Below are positions 40,486 to 49,825 of a DNA stretch of 64,000 nucleotides, in pieces. A model generated the notes under the pieces. That model ran no database searches and had not been told where the DNA came from. It was given only the letters and a program-made list of their open reading frames with translations. Location: the NCBI GenBank assembly GCA_002325375.1, contig DCRZ01000009.1:416661-480660 (forward strand), written 5' to 3'. This stretch comes from Rhodospirillaceae bacterium UBA1479 (lineage in GTDB: Bacteria; Pseudomonadota; Alphaproteobacteria; Rhodospirillales; Casp-alpha2). The first letter of the stretch is position 1; each line of letters begins with the position of its first letter. The position numbers and the translations under genes are program-made.

Positions 40486-43275
40486 TTATTCCGCCGCCGC
40501 CTGGGCGTCCGGCAGTTTTTCGACGCGCGCGGCGCAGAACTTGAACTCGGGGATTTTGCCCACCGGGTCCAACTGCGGATTGGTCAGGATGTTGGCCGCC
40601 GCCTCGTGGAAGCAGAACGGGATGAAGATCATGCCGTCTGCCACGTCGCGGTCGGCACGCACCGTCAATTCGATCTCGCCGCGGCGGGTCGCAACCTTGA
40701 CCCGGTCGCCGGGCGCCAGGCCCTTTTCGCCCATGGTGTAGGGGTTCATGCTGACCACCGGTTCCGGCTCCAGCAGGTTGAGGACCGTGGCGCGGCGGGT
40801 CATCGCCCCTGTGTGCCAATGTTCCAGCATGCGGCCCGTGGTTAGGACCAGCGGGAAGTCATCGTCGGGCAGTTCATCCGGCGGGATCAGGTTGGCGGGC
40901 ACCAGCTTGGCGCGGCCCGATGCCGTCGGGAAACCGTCACCAAAGATGATGTTTTCACCCGAGCTGTCTTCGGATTTGCACGGATAGATGATGCTGTCCT
41001 CGTTCTCCAGGCGCTCCCAGGTGATGTTGTCGAGCGACCGCATGGTCTTTTTCATCTCGTTGAACACATCCATGGGGCCGGAATAATTCCAGTTCAGGCC
41101 AAGGCGGTTGGCGATCTCCTGGATGATCCACCAGTCCTGTTTGACGTCGCCGGGCATGTCGACCACGGGGCGGGCCATCTGAACCTGGCGGTTGGTGTTG
41201 GAGAACGTCCCTGCCTTTTCCGGGAAGGCCGAGGCCGGCAGCACCACGTCGGCGTGGAAGCAGGTCTCGGTGAAGAAGATGTCCTGCACCACGAGGTGCT
41301 CAAGCTTGGCCAGCGCCTCGCGGGCGTGGCGGGCGTCCGGGTCGGACATGGCCGGGTTTTCACCCATCACGTACATGGCCTTGATCTCGTCGGCCAGTAT
41401 GGCATGGATGATCTCGACCACCGTCAGGCCGCGCTGCCGGGGAAGTTCGGTCCCCCACAGATCTTCGTATGTCTGGCGGATATCGTCGGCTTCGACCGAT
41501 TTGTAATCGGGATAGACCATGGGGATCAGGCCCGCATCGGATGCGCCCTGCACGTTGTTCTGGCCGCGCAGCGGATGCAGCCCCGTGCCGGGGCGGCCGA
41601 TCTGACCGGTGATCATGGACAGGGCGATCAGGCAACGGGCGTTGTCGGTGCCGTGGACGTGCTGGCTGATGCCCATGCCCCAAAAAATCAACGAGCGTTC
41701 GGCGGTCGCGTAATCGCGGGCGACCTCGCGGATGACCGAAGCCTCGATGCCGCATACGGCCTCCATGGCTTCGGGAGAGAACTGCTTCGAGTTCTCCTTC
41801 AGCGCTTCGAAGCCTTCCGTATTGGCCTGAATATATTGAACGTCGGTCAGGCCTTCGTCGATGATTGTATGGATCATCGCGTTGAGAAGGGCCACGTCCT
41901 GGCCCGCCTTGAACTGCAGGTGGCGGGTTGCATGACGCGACAGGTCTTGGCCGCGCGGATCCATGATGTAGAGCCGCTTCCCCTGCTTGGCGGCGTTCTT
42001 CAGGAACGTCGCGGCGACGGGGTGGTTCTGGGTCGGGCGCGCGCCGATCACGATGATGACGTCGGAATCCTTGGCGTCGTTGAACGACGCCGTGACGGCC
42101 CCGGAATTCATGCCTTCCATCAAGGCCGCCACCGACGACGCATGACACAGTCGCGTGCAATGGTCGACGTTATTGGTGTGGAAGCCTTGGCGGACCAGCT
42201 TCTGGACCATGTAGGCTTCTTCGTTCGATCCCTTGGCGGACCCGAACCCGGCCATGGCCGAGGGACCGTCACGATCGAGCACCTTCTTCAGGCCGGCGGC
42301 GGCGAAGTCGAGCGCCTCGTCCCAGCTCGCTTCCCGGAAATGGGTCAGCGGATTGGCCGGGTCTAGCGCCATTTCACCATTCTTTTCAACGCCTTCCTTG
42401 CGGATCAGCGGTTTGGTCAGGCGATGCGGATGGGCGACGTAGTCAAACCCGAAGCGGCCTTTCACGCATAAGCGGTTTTCGTTGGCATAGCCGTCTTTGC
42501 CTTCGACATAGACGATCTTGTTTTCCTTCACATGGAACGTGGCCTGGCAGCCGACGCCGCAATAGGGGCACAGGCTGTCGACCGTGCGGTCCGGCTTACC
42601 GATGTGGACCTGCTTCTCGTCGACCATGGTTGCCGGCATCAACGCCCCGGTCGGGCAGGCCTGCACGCATTCGCCGCAGGCGACGCAGGTGCTGTCGCCC
42701 ATGGGGTCGTCCATGTCGAATACGATCTTGGATTTATGGCCGCGGCCCGCCATCCCGATGACGTCGTTGACCTGGACCTCGCGGCAAGCGCGAACGCAAA
42801 GGTTGCACTGAATGCAGGCATCCAGGTTCACGGCCATGGCGCTGTGTGAGCGGTCGGGCGCCGGGCAGGCGGCGCGGGCCTCGAAGCGGCTGTCGGCGAT
42901 GCCGGCTTTGTCGGCCCAGTACCAGAACAGGGAGTCGGGATCATGGGCCTCACGGCGTTCCGGCTGGTCGGACAGCAGCAGTTCCAGCACCATGCGCCGG
43001 GCCTTGGTCGCGCGCTCATTGTCGGTTGTGACTTCCATGCCTTCCGTCGGCTGGCGACGGCAGCTGGGGGCCAGCACGCGCTCGCCCTTGATCTCGACCA
43101 TGCAGGCGCGGCAGTTGGCGTCGGGCCGGTAGCCTTTTTTCGGGCGGTGGCACAGGTGGGGAATGGTGTTGCCGTTGCGTTTGGCGACGTCCCAAATGGT
43201 CTCGCCTGCCTTGGCTTCGGCCGGCTGGCCATTCAGGGTGAACTTGATCGTTTCGCTCATTTCCTTGGCGCTCAT
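40486..43275 (-). CDS. fdsA: NAD-linked formate dehydrogenase, catalytic alpha subunit (FdsA-like)
   Basis: The 929-residue cytoplasmic subunit oxidises formate at a bis-MGD centre. The N-terminus has a NuoG-like [2Fe-2S] domain (HLCHRPKKGYRPDANCRACMVE), a His-Cys cluster region, then two ferredoxin clusters (CIQCNLCVRACR and CVACGECVQACP), the molybdopterin-proximal cluster CPYCGVGC, and the active-site ligand Cys377 in TRLCHASSVAAL. There is no Tat signal. ATG 43275 overlaps the stop of the upstream subunit gene by four bases and follows GGAGG. It works with the fused FdsG/FdsB subunit to reduce NAD. Confidence 0.95.
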   Translation of the reverse strand: MSAKEMSETIKFTLNGQPAEAKAGETIWDVAKRNGNTIPHLCHRPKKGYRPDANCRACMVEIKGERVLAPSCRRQPTEGMEVTTDNERATKARRMVLELLLSDQPERREAHDPDSLFWYWADKAGIADSRFEARAACPAPDRSHSAMAVNLDACIQCNLCVRACREVQVNDVIGMAGRGHKSKIVFDMDDPMGDSTCVACGECVQACPTGALMPATMVDEKQVHIGKPDRTVDSLCPYCGVGCQATFHVKENKIVYVEGKDGYANENRLCVKGRFGFDYVAHPHRLTKPLIRKEGVEKNGEMALDPANPLTHFREASWDEALDFAAAGLKKVLDRDGPSAMAGFGSAKGSNEEAYMVQKLVRQGFHTNNVDHCTRLCHASSVAALMEGMNSGAVTASFNDAKDSDVIIVIGARPTQNHPVAATFLKNAAKQGKRLYIMDPRGQDLSRHATRHLQFKAGQDVALLNAMIHTIIDEGLTDVQYIQANTEGFEALKENSKQFSPEAMEAVCGIEASVIREVARDYATAERSLIFWGMGISQHVHGTDNARCLIALSMITGQIGRPGTGLHPLRGQNNVQGASDAGLIPMVYPDYKSVEADDIRQTYEDLWGTELPRQRGLTVVEIIHAILADEIKAMYVMGENPAMSDPDARHAREALAKLEHLVVQDIFFTETCFHADVVLPASAFPEKAGTFSNTNRQVQMARPVVDMPGDVKQDWWIIQEIANRLGLNWNYSGPMDVFNEMKKTMRSLDNITWERLENEDSIIYPCKSEDSSGENIIFGDGFPTASGRAKLVPANLIPPDELPDDDFPLVLTTGRMLEHWHTGAMTRRATVLNLLEPEPVVSMNPYTMGEKGLAPGDRVKVATRRGEIELTVRADRDVADGMIFIPFCFHEAAANILTNPQLDPVGKIPEFKFCAARVEKLPDAQAAAE

Positions 43276-44939
43276 TGCACGTCCTCCCGGAAGAAGCGCA
43301 GCGCCGCCTGCACCGGATTGGGCGCTGCCTGGCCCAGGCCGCAAATCGATGCATCGCGCATGGCCTGGCTCAGCTCATCAATCAGATCGGCATCCCATTG
43401 CGGCTTGTCGATCAGTTTCAGCATTTTCTCACAGCCGACACGGCAGGGCGTGCATTGGCCGCAGCTTTCATCCTCGAAGAACCGGATCAGGTTCTTGCAG
43501 ATTTCCCTGACGTCGTCCTGTTCGGAAAAGATCACGACCGCGGACGAACCGATGAAGCAGCCGTGCTTGTCCAGGGTGCCGAAATCCAACGGTTCATCCG
43601 CCAGGCTTTCCGGCAGAATGCCGCCGGAGGCCCCACCGGGAAGATAGGATTTGAAGGTATGGCCGTCGGCCATGCCGCCGCAATAATCCTCGACCAACTG
43701 GCGCGCCGTGGTTCCGGCGGGGGCCAGCTTGACCCCCGGCTCCTTGACCCGGCCGGAGACCGAGAAGAAGTGCGGCCGGCCCTGGTCCTGATACCATTGG
43801 GGCCCGTGTTCGATGATCTTGGGCAGCCAGTAAACCGTTTCCACGTTGTTGATCAGCGTGGGGCGGCCCCACAGGCCCGCCTGGGCCGGGAACGGCGGGC
43901 GGTTGCGCGGCAGGCCGCGCTTGCCCTCGATGCTTTCCAGCATCCCGGATTCCTCGCCGCAGATATAGGCCCCGGCGCCGCGCCGAACATGCAGTTCGAT
44001 GCCGCCGTTCAGGCCGGCATCCTCGACCTTCTTAATTTCGGTCAACAGGATTTCACGGCAGGCGGGATATTCGTCGCGCAGATAGATGTAAACCGCCGAT
44101 GCTTCGATCGACCAGGCGGCAATCAGGGCACCCTCGATGACCCGGTGAGGATCTGTCTCGAAGCAATGGCGGTCCTTGAAGGTGCCGGGCTCGCCCTCGT
44201 CGGCGTTGATGGCGACCAGCCGGGGCTTCGGCGCGTTCTTCATGAAGCCCCATTTGGTGGCCGTCGGGAAGCCGGCGCCGCCCAGCCCGCGCAGGCCGGA
44301 CTCTTTAATAATTTCAATGGCTTGTTCGCGGTCCTGGGCACCCTTCAGGCAATCGCCCAGAACCTTGTAGCCGTCCTCCGCAAGGTAGGCGGCCAGGTTT
44401 TTGTAGGCGGGCGGGTCCATGGTGACTTGGCCGGCCTCGACGGCGGCCTTCACACTGTCCGCATCGGCGTGGAAAATCTGGCGTTGCTTGACCACGGCGA
44501 CCGGCGCCTTGTCGCAGGCGCCGACGCAGGGCGCGTGGATGACGCGCACGTCGGGTCCCAGGATCGACTTGAGCTGTGCCGTCAGGGCGCCCGATCCCTT
44601 CATTTCGCAGGTGATCGAATCACAAACCCGCACGGTCAGGGCCGGCGGCGCGTCCTCGCCCTGCTTCACCACGTCGAAGTGGTGATAGAAGGTCGCGACT
44701 TCGTAGACTTCCGTCTGTGCCAGCCGCAATTCGGCGGCCAGCGCCGCCATATGGGCATCTGACAAATGGCCGAAGGCGTCCTGGATCAGGTGCAGGTATT
44801 CGATCAGGTATTCGCGGCGCCGCGGCTGTTCGCCCAGAAGGTGTTGCACATCGGCGATGGCCTGATCGGTGACCTGGCGGCCTTTCCCGAAGGCGGCGCG
44901 CTCACGGCGACGTCCTTTCTGAGCGGTAGCAGTGGACAT
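43272..44939 (-). CDS. fdsB: NAD-linked formate dehydrogenase, fused gamma-beta subunit (FdsG-FdsB / NuoE-NuoF-like)
   Basis: The 555-residue protein joins two subunits usually made separately. Residues about 25-165 are a thioredoxin-like [2Fe-2S] NuoE/FdsG domain (VRVCDSITCEMKGSGAL, HAPCVGACDKAP). The rest is NuoF/FdsB: RGLGGAGFPTATKWGFM for FMN, NADEGEPGTFKDR, ayICGEESGMLESIEGKRGLPR, LINNVETVYWLP and the cluster motif CGQCTPCRVGC. It oxidises reduced iron-sulfur centres of FdsA and passes electrons through FMN to NAD. A separate small FdsD subunit is not evident next to it. ATG 44939 follows AAGGAGG. Confidence 0.93.
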   Translation of the reverse strand: MSTATAQKGRRRERAAFGKGRQVTDQAIADVQHLLGEQPRRREYLIEYLHLIQDAFGHLSDAHMAALAAELRLAQTEVYEVATFYHHFDVVKQGEDAPPALTVRVCDSITCEMKGSGALTAQLKSILGPDVRVIHAPCVGACDKAPVAVVKQRQIFHADADSVKAAVEAGQVTMDPPAYKNLAAYLAEDGYKVLGDCLKGAQDREQAIEIIKESGLRGLGGAGFPTATKWGFMKNAPKPRLVAINADEGEPGTFKDRHCFETDPHRVIEGALIAAWSIEASAVYIYLRDEYPACREILLTEIKKVEDAGLNGGIELHVRRGAGAYICGEESGMLESIEGKRGLPRNRPPFPAQAGLWGRPTLINNVETVYWLPKIIEHGPQWYQDQGRPHFFSVSGRVKEPGVKLAPAGTTARQLVEDYCGGMADGHTFKSYLPGGASGGILPESLADEPLDFGTLDKHGCFIGSSAVVIFSEQDDVREICKNLIRFFEDESCGQCTPCRVGCEKMLKLIDKPQWDADLIDELSQAMRDASICGLGQAAPNPVQAALRFFREDVQ

Positions 44940-45330
44940 GCGGGCTTCCTCCTTGGTCTTATTCGGGTCCGCTTGATGCGGGCCTCGTTTGCTGCCGCGC
45001 CGGGCGTTTCGCCGGCGGCGGTGAATTATGTCGCGAAACAGCGCAGGCCATTACCGAATTCTCTGGAAATCTGAGCAATAACCCCGGTTATTATGTTGGC
45101 ATTTGGTATACCACAGTCTTTCTATAACATGATCGGGTCGCTTCGGGAAGTCGTGAAAAGGCGCTTTTCTCATCTTCAGGATGCCGGCGCGGCGGTTCCG
45201 AGGAGAGGCGCCCGGCCTGCGGTCGGATGCCCCGGGTTGACCCTTGTGCCCCGGGGGCGGGTCGGCAATAGTCAGTCACAGCGCCGCCTTGCGGAGACTG
45301 AACGGACGACGACCGAGGACATTCAGGGAC
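44940..45330. promoter_or_regulatory. Divergent control region of fds and chpT with two palindromes
   Basis: This 391-base stretch has no supported gene. At 45077-45092, AATAACC-CC-GGTTATT is a perfect inverted repeat with two-base spacer. At 45104-45113, TGGTATACCA is a perfect 10-bp palindrome. TATAAC at about 45125 could be a rightward -10. The sites could bind an unlinked regulator of the leftward fds operon, or control chpT; assignment is open. Confidence 0.45.
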
Positions 45331-45993
45331 ATGACTTCAGACATCCACCTTGCCCAGTTGCTGTGCTCGCGGCTGTGCCATGATCTGGTCGGCCCGGCGG
45401 GTGCTGTCAACGCAGGTCTGGAACTGGCAGAAGACGGCGATTTAGACGGCGATGCCTTGGATCTGGTGACCTCCAGCGCGGCCGAAATCACACGCCGTCT
45501 GGCGTTCTTCCGCATCGCCTTCGGCGCTGCCGGCGGTAAGGCCTCCGCCGTTGGTACGTTGAGCCTCAACGAGGCACGGGAACTGGCGGGCGAAATGCTG
45601 GCGGGCGGCAAGACCGAACTGGAATGGCCGGACAGCAGCCATGCCCCCGATAGTCTGCCCGCGGGCGTCGGCAAGGTGCTGCTTCTTATGATCTTGTTGG
45701 CGTCCGAATGCCTGCCCCGGGGCGGCCCGGTCACGGTTCACACGGCGGCCCTGCCCGAAGGTGCGGGGCTTGCGGTAACCGCGCAGGGGGTCGGGGCGGT
45801 GCTCAAGCCGGATTTGGCGGCGGCCCTTGACCCGGATGCGACCGGGGACGTGGTGAGCGCGCGTACCGTGCATGCCCATTTCGCCCAGGTGCTTGCCCGC
45901 GCCGAAGGCGGGCGTATCGAAACCTCTGATGAAGGCGACGGCGAAATCCGCTTCATGGCCCTGTTTCCGCAAGATAAGGGCGGGCAGGGATAG
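45331..45993 (+). CDS. chpT: Histidine phosphotransferase ChpT
   Basis: The 220-residue protein transfers phosphate from a hybrid kinase (CckA in Caulobacter) to the regulators CtrA and CpdR. The phosphorylated His17 is in SRLCHDLVGPAGAVNAG, the ChpT signature; the C-terminal half is a degenerate ATPase-like domain (ARTVHAHFAQVLARAEGG) without nucleotide-binding motifs. ATG 45331 starts just before the domain. It lies directly upstream of the chemotaxis genes and about 6 kb from ctrA, its expected substrate. Confidence 0.88.
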   Translation: MTSDIHLAQLLCSRLCHDLVGPAGAVNAGLELAEDGDLDGDALDLVTSSAAEITRRLAFFRIAFGAAGGKASAVGTLSLNEARELAGEMLAGGKTELEWPDSSHAPDSLPAGVGKVLLLMILLASECLPRGGPVTVHTAALPEGAGLAVTAQGVGAVLKPDLAAALDPDATGDVVSARTVHAHFAQVLARAEGGRIETSDEGDGEIRFMALFPQDKGGQG

Positions 45994-45994
45994 G

Positions 45995-46011
45995 TGTGGG
46001 CAATGCCCACA
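45995..46011. other. Short GC hairpin after chpT
   Basis: TGTGGGC-AAT-GCCCACA is a perfect 7-bp stem with a three-base loop, 2 bases after the chpT stop codon. It has no T-run; it might slow or end transcription before cheA, or be part of the cheA leader (45994-46281), which holds no gene. Confidence 0.4.
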
Positions 46012-46281
46012 ACCGTAATCCGTAATCGTGGCTAGGCCATCAGTCATAGTGGAATCGCCGTGAATTCATTTGCCGCCCTGTGGCGGTTTTGCTTTAATTT
46101 CCGAGCCTTAGAAATTTTTGATCCGGGAAGCGCCGCTGTGCGGTTGAATTAGCGGCGGAATCTGCGTGGGTTCCCGGTGCAAGACTGACGAAGACGGCGT
46201 GCGTTTAGCCTCCGGGCATGGTGTGCCAAGTGTAATGCGATATTGTAAACGCGGGGCCGCCGGCTCCCAGGAGTTGCAGAA

Positions 46282-49221
46282 ATGGACGACCTTCTCACTG
46301 AATTCCTTACGGAAACCTCGGAAAACTTGGCCGTGCTGGATGTCGAGCTGGTCAAGTTCGAGCAAGAGCCCGACAACAAGGAAATCCTGGGGAACATTTT
46401 CCGTTTGGTCCATACCATCAAGGGCACCTGCGGGTTCCTGGGGCTGCCGCGATTGGAATCGGTGGCCCATGCCGGTGAGAACGTGCTCGGCAAATTCCGC
46501 GACGGCGAGTTGGAGGTCACGCCTGAGGCGGTGACGCTCATTCTCAAATGTCTGGACTGTGTCCGCGACCTGTTGGGCAAGCTTGAGGAAACGGGGGCCG
46601 AACCCGAAGGCGACGATCAGGAATTGATCGACGATCTGAATGCCTATGCGGAAGGCGGCGGCGCCAAGGCCGCACCGGCGGCTCCCGCCGCTGCGGCTGC
46701 CCCTGCCGCGGGCGGTGCCGCCGCGGTCAACGAATTCGGCGCCCCGGTGGCGGCCGAACTGCTGGCCGAGGTCGAGGCCGCGACGGCCCAGGGGGTGAAG
46801 GCCGCGTCTCAGGAGCAGCTGGAGGCCGAATTGGCCGCCGAGCGCGCCGCCGAGGCCGCCAAGGCCGCGACACCGGCGACCAACGAACATGGCGCCCCCG
46901 TGGCCCAGGAACTTTTGGACGAGGTCGAGGCCGCCCAGGTGGCCGGCGCCCGCGCCGCGACGGAAGCGGAACTGCGTGCCGAGATGGAACGGGAGCGTGA
47001 GGCCGAGAAGGCGTCCAAAGCCGGCGTGCCGGCACCCGCCCCATCGAAGGATGCGGAAAAGAAGGACACGGGCAAAGCCGGGGGCGGTGTTGCCGCATCG
47101 TCGATCCGCGTCAACGTCGACGTTCTGGAAGACCTCATGACCCTGGTCTCCGAACTGGTGCTGACCCGCAACCAGCTGCTGCAGATGGTGCGCGGCCTGG
47201 ACGACAGCGAATTCACGGTGCCGTTGCAGCGCCTGTCGCATATCACCACGGACCTGCAGGAAGGCGTCATGAAGACGCGCATGCAGCCGATCGGCAATGC
47301 CTGGGCCAAGTTGCCGCGCATCGTGCGCGACCTGGCCGTTGAATCGGGCAAGAAGATCGAACTTGTCATGCTGGGTGCCGAAACGGAATTGGACCGCCAG
47401 GTTCTGGAACTGATCAAGGATCCGTTGACCCATATGGTCCGCAATTCGGCCGACCACGGACTTGAAGACGTCGAGGGGCGCCAGGCCGTCGGTAAGTCCG
47501 ACACCGGGACCATCACCCTGAACGCCTACCACGAAGGCGGTCATATCATCATCGAGATCGCCGACGACGGACGTGGCCTGAACATCGACCGCATCAAACA
47601 GAAGGCGCTGGAAAACGGCCTGACGACCGAAGCCGACCTGGGGCAGATGACCGATCAGCAGATCGGCATGTTCATCTTCAAGGCCGGGTTCTCGACGGCG
47701 GAAAAGATCACCAACGTGTCCGGCCGTGGCGTCGGCATGGACGTGGTGCGCACCAACATCGAGAAAATCGGCGGCACCGTCGAACTGAAGACGACGCCGG
47801 GCAAGGGCTCGACCTTCACCATCAAGATTCCGCTGACCCTGGCCATCGTCTCGGCCTTGATCGTCGAATGCTGCGGCGAACGCTTCGCCGTGCCGCAGAT
47901 CAGCGTTCTGGAACTGGTGCGCGCTTCGGCGCAGTCGGAAAACGCCATCGAGATGATCAACGAATCAGCCGTGCTGCGCCTGCGTGACCGGTTGCTGCCG
48001 CTGATTTCGCTGCGTGAATTGCTGCGCCTGCAGGACCCGCCCGAAGCCGAAAAGAGCAACGGTTCCGGTAAGGACGAGGACGCGGCGCCGAAAACCACCG
48101 ACGCCCTGGTGGCGGAAGCGATCGCCGACGACGAGGAAGTGTTCATCGTCGTCACCCAGGTCGGTTCCAACACCTTCGGCATCATCGTCGACCGCGTGTT
48201 CGATACCGAGGAAATCGTGGTCAAGCCGGTGGCGCCCATCCTGCGCGACATCACTTTTTATTCGGGCAACACGATCCTCGGCGACGGCAGCGTGATCATG
48301 ATCCTGGACCCCAACGGCATCGCAGAGGCCGCCGGGGAAATGGATACCGAGCATCGCTCGGAAGCCGATATCCAGGCCGTGTCGACGGACGAAGAAACGA
48401 CGTCCCTGCTGGTGTTCCGCGCCGGCGGACCGGAGCTCAAGGCGGTGCCGCTGGCCCTGGTCGCGCGGCTTGAAGAGATCGACATGTCCGAGACCGAAAC
48501 CTCGCATGGCCAGGTCATGGTGCAGTACCGCGAACAACTGATGCCGCTGATCCCGTTTGCCGCCACTCATAAGTTCAAGGAAACCGGCCGTCAGCCGATC
48601 CTGGTGTTTACCGACCGCGAACGCTCCATGGGCCTGGTCGTGGACGAGATCGTCGATATCGTCGACGACCGCCTGAAGATCGAACTGACCACGGATATTC
48701 CGGGCTTGATCGGCAGTGCCGTCATCGCCGGCAAGGCGACGGACGTGATCGACGCGGGCTACTTCCTGACCCAGGCATTCTCCGATTGGTTCGGCTCTGC
48801 CGACAGCGCGGAAATCGAAAGTGCTTCGGGGGGGCGGCGTCGCGCGCTTTTGATCGATGACAGCCCGTTTTTCCGCAATCTTCTGGCGCCGCTGCTGTCG
48901 GTCGCGGGATGGCAGGTCACGGCGCTGCAAAGCGCCCAGGAGGCGCTTTCCATGCGTGATAAGGGAGCGGCCTTCGACGTCATCATTTCCGACATCGAAA
49001 TGCCCGGCATGAACGGTTTCGAATTCGCGAACGAGGTTCGGCGCGGCGGGGCCTGGGAAAAGGTGCCCATGGTGGCGCTGTCGGCCCGCGCCACGAGCGC
49101 CGATTTCGAACGCGGACGTGACGCGGGTTTTAATGATTACGTGGCGAAATTCGACCGTGAGGCCCTGGTGTCCAGTCTGGCGCAGACTGTCGCGGGGGCG
49201 GCATCCGGCCGTACTAGCTAG
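46282..49221 (+). CDS. cheA: Hybrid chemotaxis kinase CheA with two CheW-like modules and a receiver
   Basis: The 979-residue kinase phosphorylates CheY and CheB in response to chemoreceptors. Domains in order: Hpt (His44 in FRLVHTIKGTCGFLG), an Ala/Glu-rich linker with a 50-residue tandem repeat (about 150-250), dimerisation helix, ATPase (DHMVRNSADHGLED-type N box in HMVRNSADHGLED, DDGRGLN, GRGVGMDVV), a first CheW-like domain (about 505-670), a second CheW-like region (about 690-840) and a C-terminal receiver (LLIDDSPFFRNLL, IISDIEMPGMNG, probable loss of the final Lys context at VAKFD). No separate cheW lies in the cluster. It starts the che operon. Confidence 0.94.
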   Translation: MDDLLTEFLTETSENLAVLDVELVKFEQEPDNKEILGNIFRLVHTIKGTCGFLGLPRLESVAHAGENVLGKFRDGELEVTPEAVTLILKCLDCVRDLLGKLEETGAEPEGDDQELIDDLNAYAEGGGAKAAPAAPAAAAAPAAGGAAAVNEFGAPVAAELLAEVEAATAQGVKAASQEQLEAELAAERAAEAAKAATPATNEHGAPVAQELLDEVEAAQVAGARAATEAELRAEMEREREAEKASKAGVPAPAPSKDAEKKDTGKAGGGVAASSIRVNVDVLEDLMTLVSELVLTRNQLLQMVRGLDDSEFTVPLQRLSHITTDLQEGVMKTRMQPIGNAWAKLPRIVRDLAVESGKKIELVMLGAETELDRQVLELIKDPLTHMVRNSADHGLEDVEGRQAVGKSDTGTITLNAYHEGGHIIIEIADDGRGLNIDRIKQKALENGLTTEADLGQMTDQQIGMFIFKAGFSTAEKITNVSGRGVGMDVVRTNIEKIGGTVELKTTPGKGSTFTIKIPLTLAIVSALIVECCGERFAVPQISVLELVRASAQSENAIEMINESAVLRLRDRLLPLISLRELLRLQDPPEAEKSNGSGKDEDAAPKTTDALVAEAIADDEEVFIVVTQVGSNTFGIIVDRVFDTEEIVVKPVAPILRDITFYSGNTILGDGSVIMILDPNGIAEAAGEMDTEHRSEADIQAVSTDEETTSLLVFRAGGPELKAVPLALVARLEEIDMSETETSHGQVMVQYREQLMPLIPFAATHKFKETGRQPILVFTDRERSMGLVVDEIVDIVDDRLKIELTTDIPGLIGSAVIAGKATDVIDAGYFLTQAFSDWFGSADSAEIESASGGRRRALLIDDSPFFRNLLAPLLSVAGWQVTALQSAQEALSMRDKGAAFDVIISDIEMPGMNGFEFANEVRRGGAWEKVPMVALSARATSADFERGRDAGFNDYVAKFDREALVSSLAQTVAGAASGRTS
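46727..47030 (+). repeat. In-frame tandem repeat in the cheA linker
   Basis: Two adjacent units of about 153 bases encode residues beginning NEFGAPVAAELLAEVEAA and NEHGAPVAQELLDEVEAA, each continuing into an Ala/Glu-rich helix. They lie between the Hpt domain and the kinase core, where CheA normally has its P2 response-regulator docking domain, which is not recognisable here. Confidence 0.75.
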
Positions 49222-49397
49222 GGTTTCAGCCGATCGGACGAAACGCATGGCGTAAGGATCGTTATTGCGATATCAGCATAAGTCCTGTTATCCAGGTTGG
49301 TGCAGTCGGCATCTGGGAATGCAGGGAAACTTACGGATGATGGCCGATGTAACGGTGGTCCGTATGCAACCGAAGACGAACTGACGCGGGTGGGCTA

Positions 49398-49763
49398 ATG
49401 AAATCTTGTCTGATCGTTGACGACTCGAAAGTAATCCGGATGGTCGCGCGGAAAATCCTCGAAGAACTCAGTTTCGAGACGATTGAGGCGGCTGATGGCC
49501 AGGAAGCTCTGGATGCATGCAAACAAAAGCTGCCCGATGCCGTGTTGCTTGACTGGAACATGCCGGTGATGAGCGGCATCGAGTTTTTGCGGGAATTGCG
49601 CGCGCTGCCCGGTGGCGGCGGCCCGATCGTCGTATTCTGCACCACTGAAAACGACATCCAGCATATCCAGGAAGCGATCGAAGCTGGTGCGAATGAATAC
49701 ATCATGAAGCCATTCGACAGCGAGATTATTCAAGCGAAGTTCTCGCAGGTCGGCCTTCTTTAA
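49398..49763 (+). CDS. cheY: Chemotaxis response regulator CheY
   Basis: The 121-residue single receiver domain carries IVDDSKVIR for the acidic pocket, Asp52 (VLLDWNMPVMSG) as phosphorylation site, CTTEND and the Lys in IMKPFDSE. Phosphorylated CheY changes flagellar rotation by binding FliM. The LDWNMPVMSG segment is typical of alphaproteobacterial che-operon CheY. It follows cheA after 176 bases with no cheW between. Confidence 0.93.
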   Translation: MKSCLIVDDSKVIRMVARKILEELSFETIEAADGQEALDACKQKLPDAVLLDWNMPVMSGIEFLRELRALPGGGGPIVVFCTTENDIQHIQEAIEAGANEYIMKPFDSEIIQAKFSQVGLL

Positions 49764-49825
49764 CTGTCTGCCGACCAACGGACGGTGGATGTGGTTTATC
49801 GCGACGCGATAATAAGGGGTTACGG

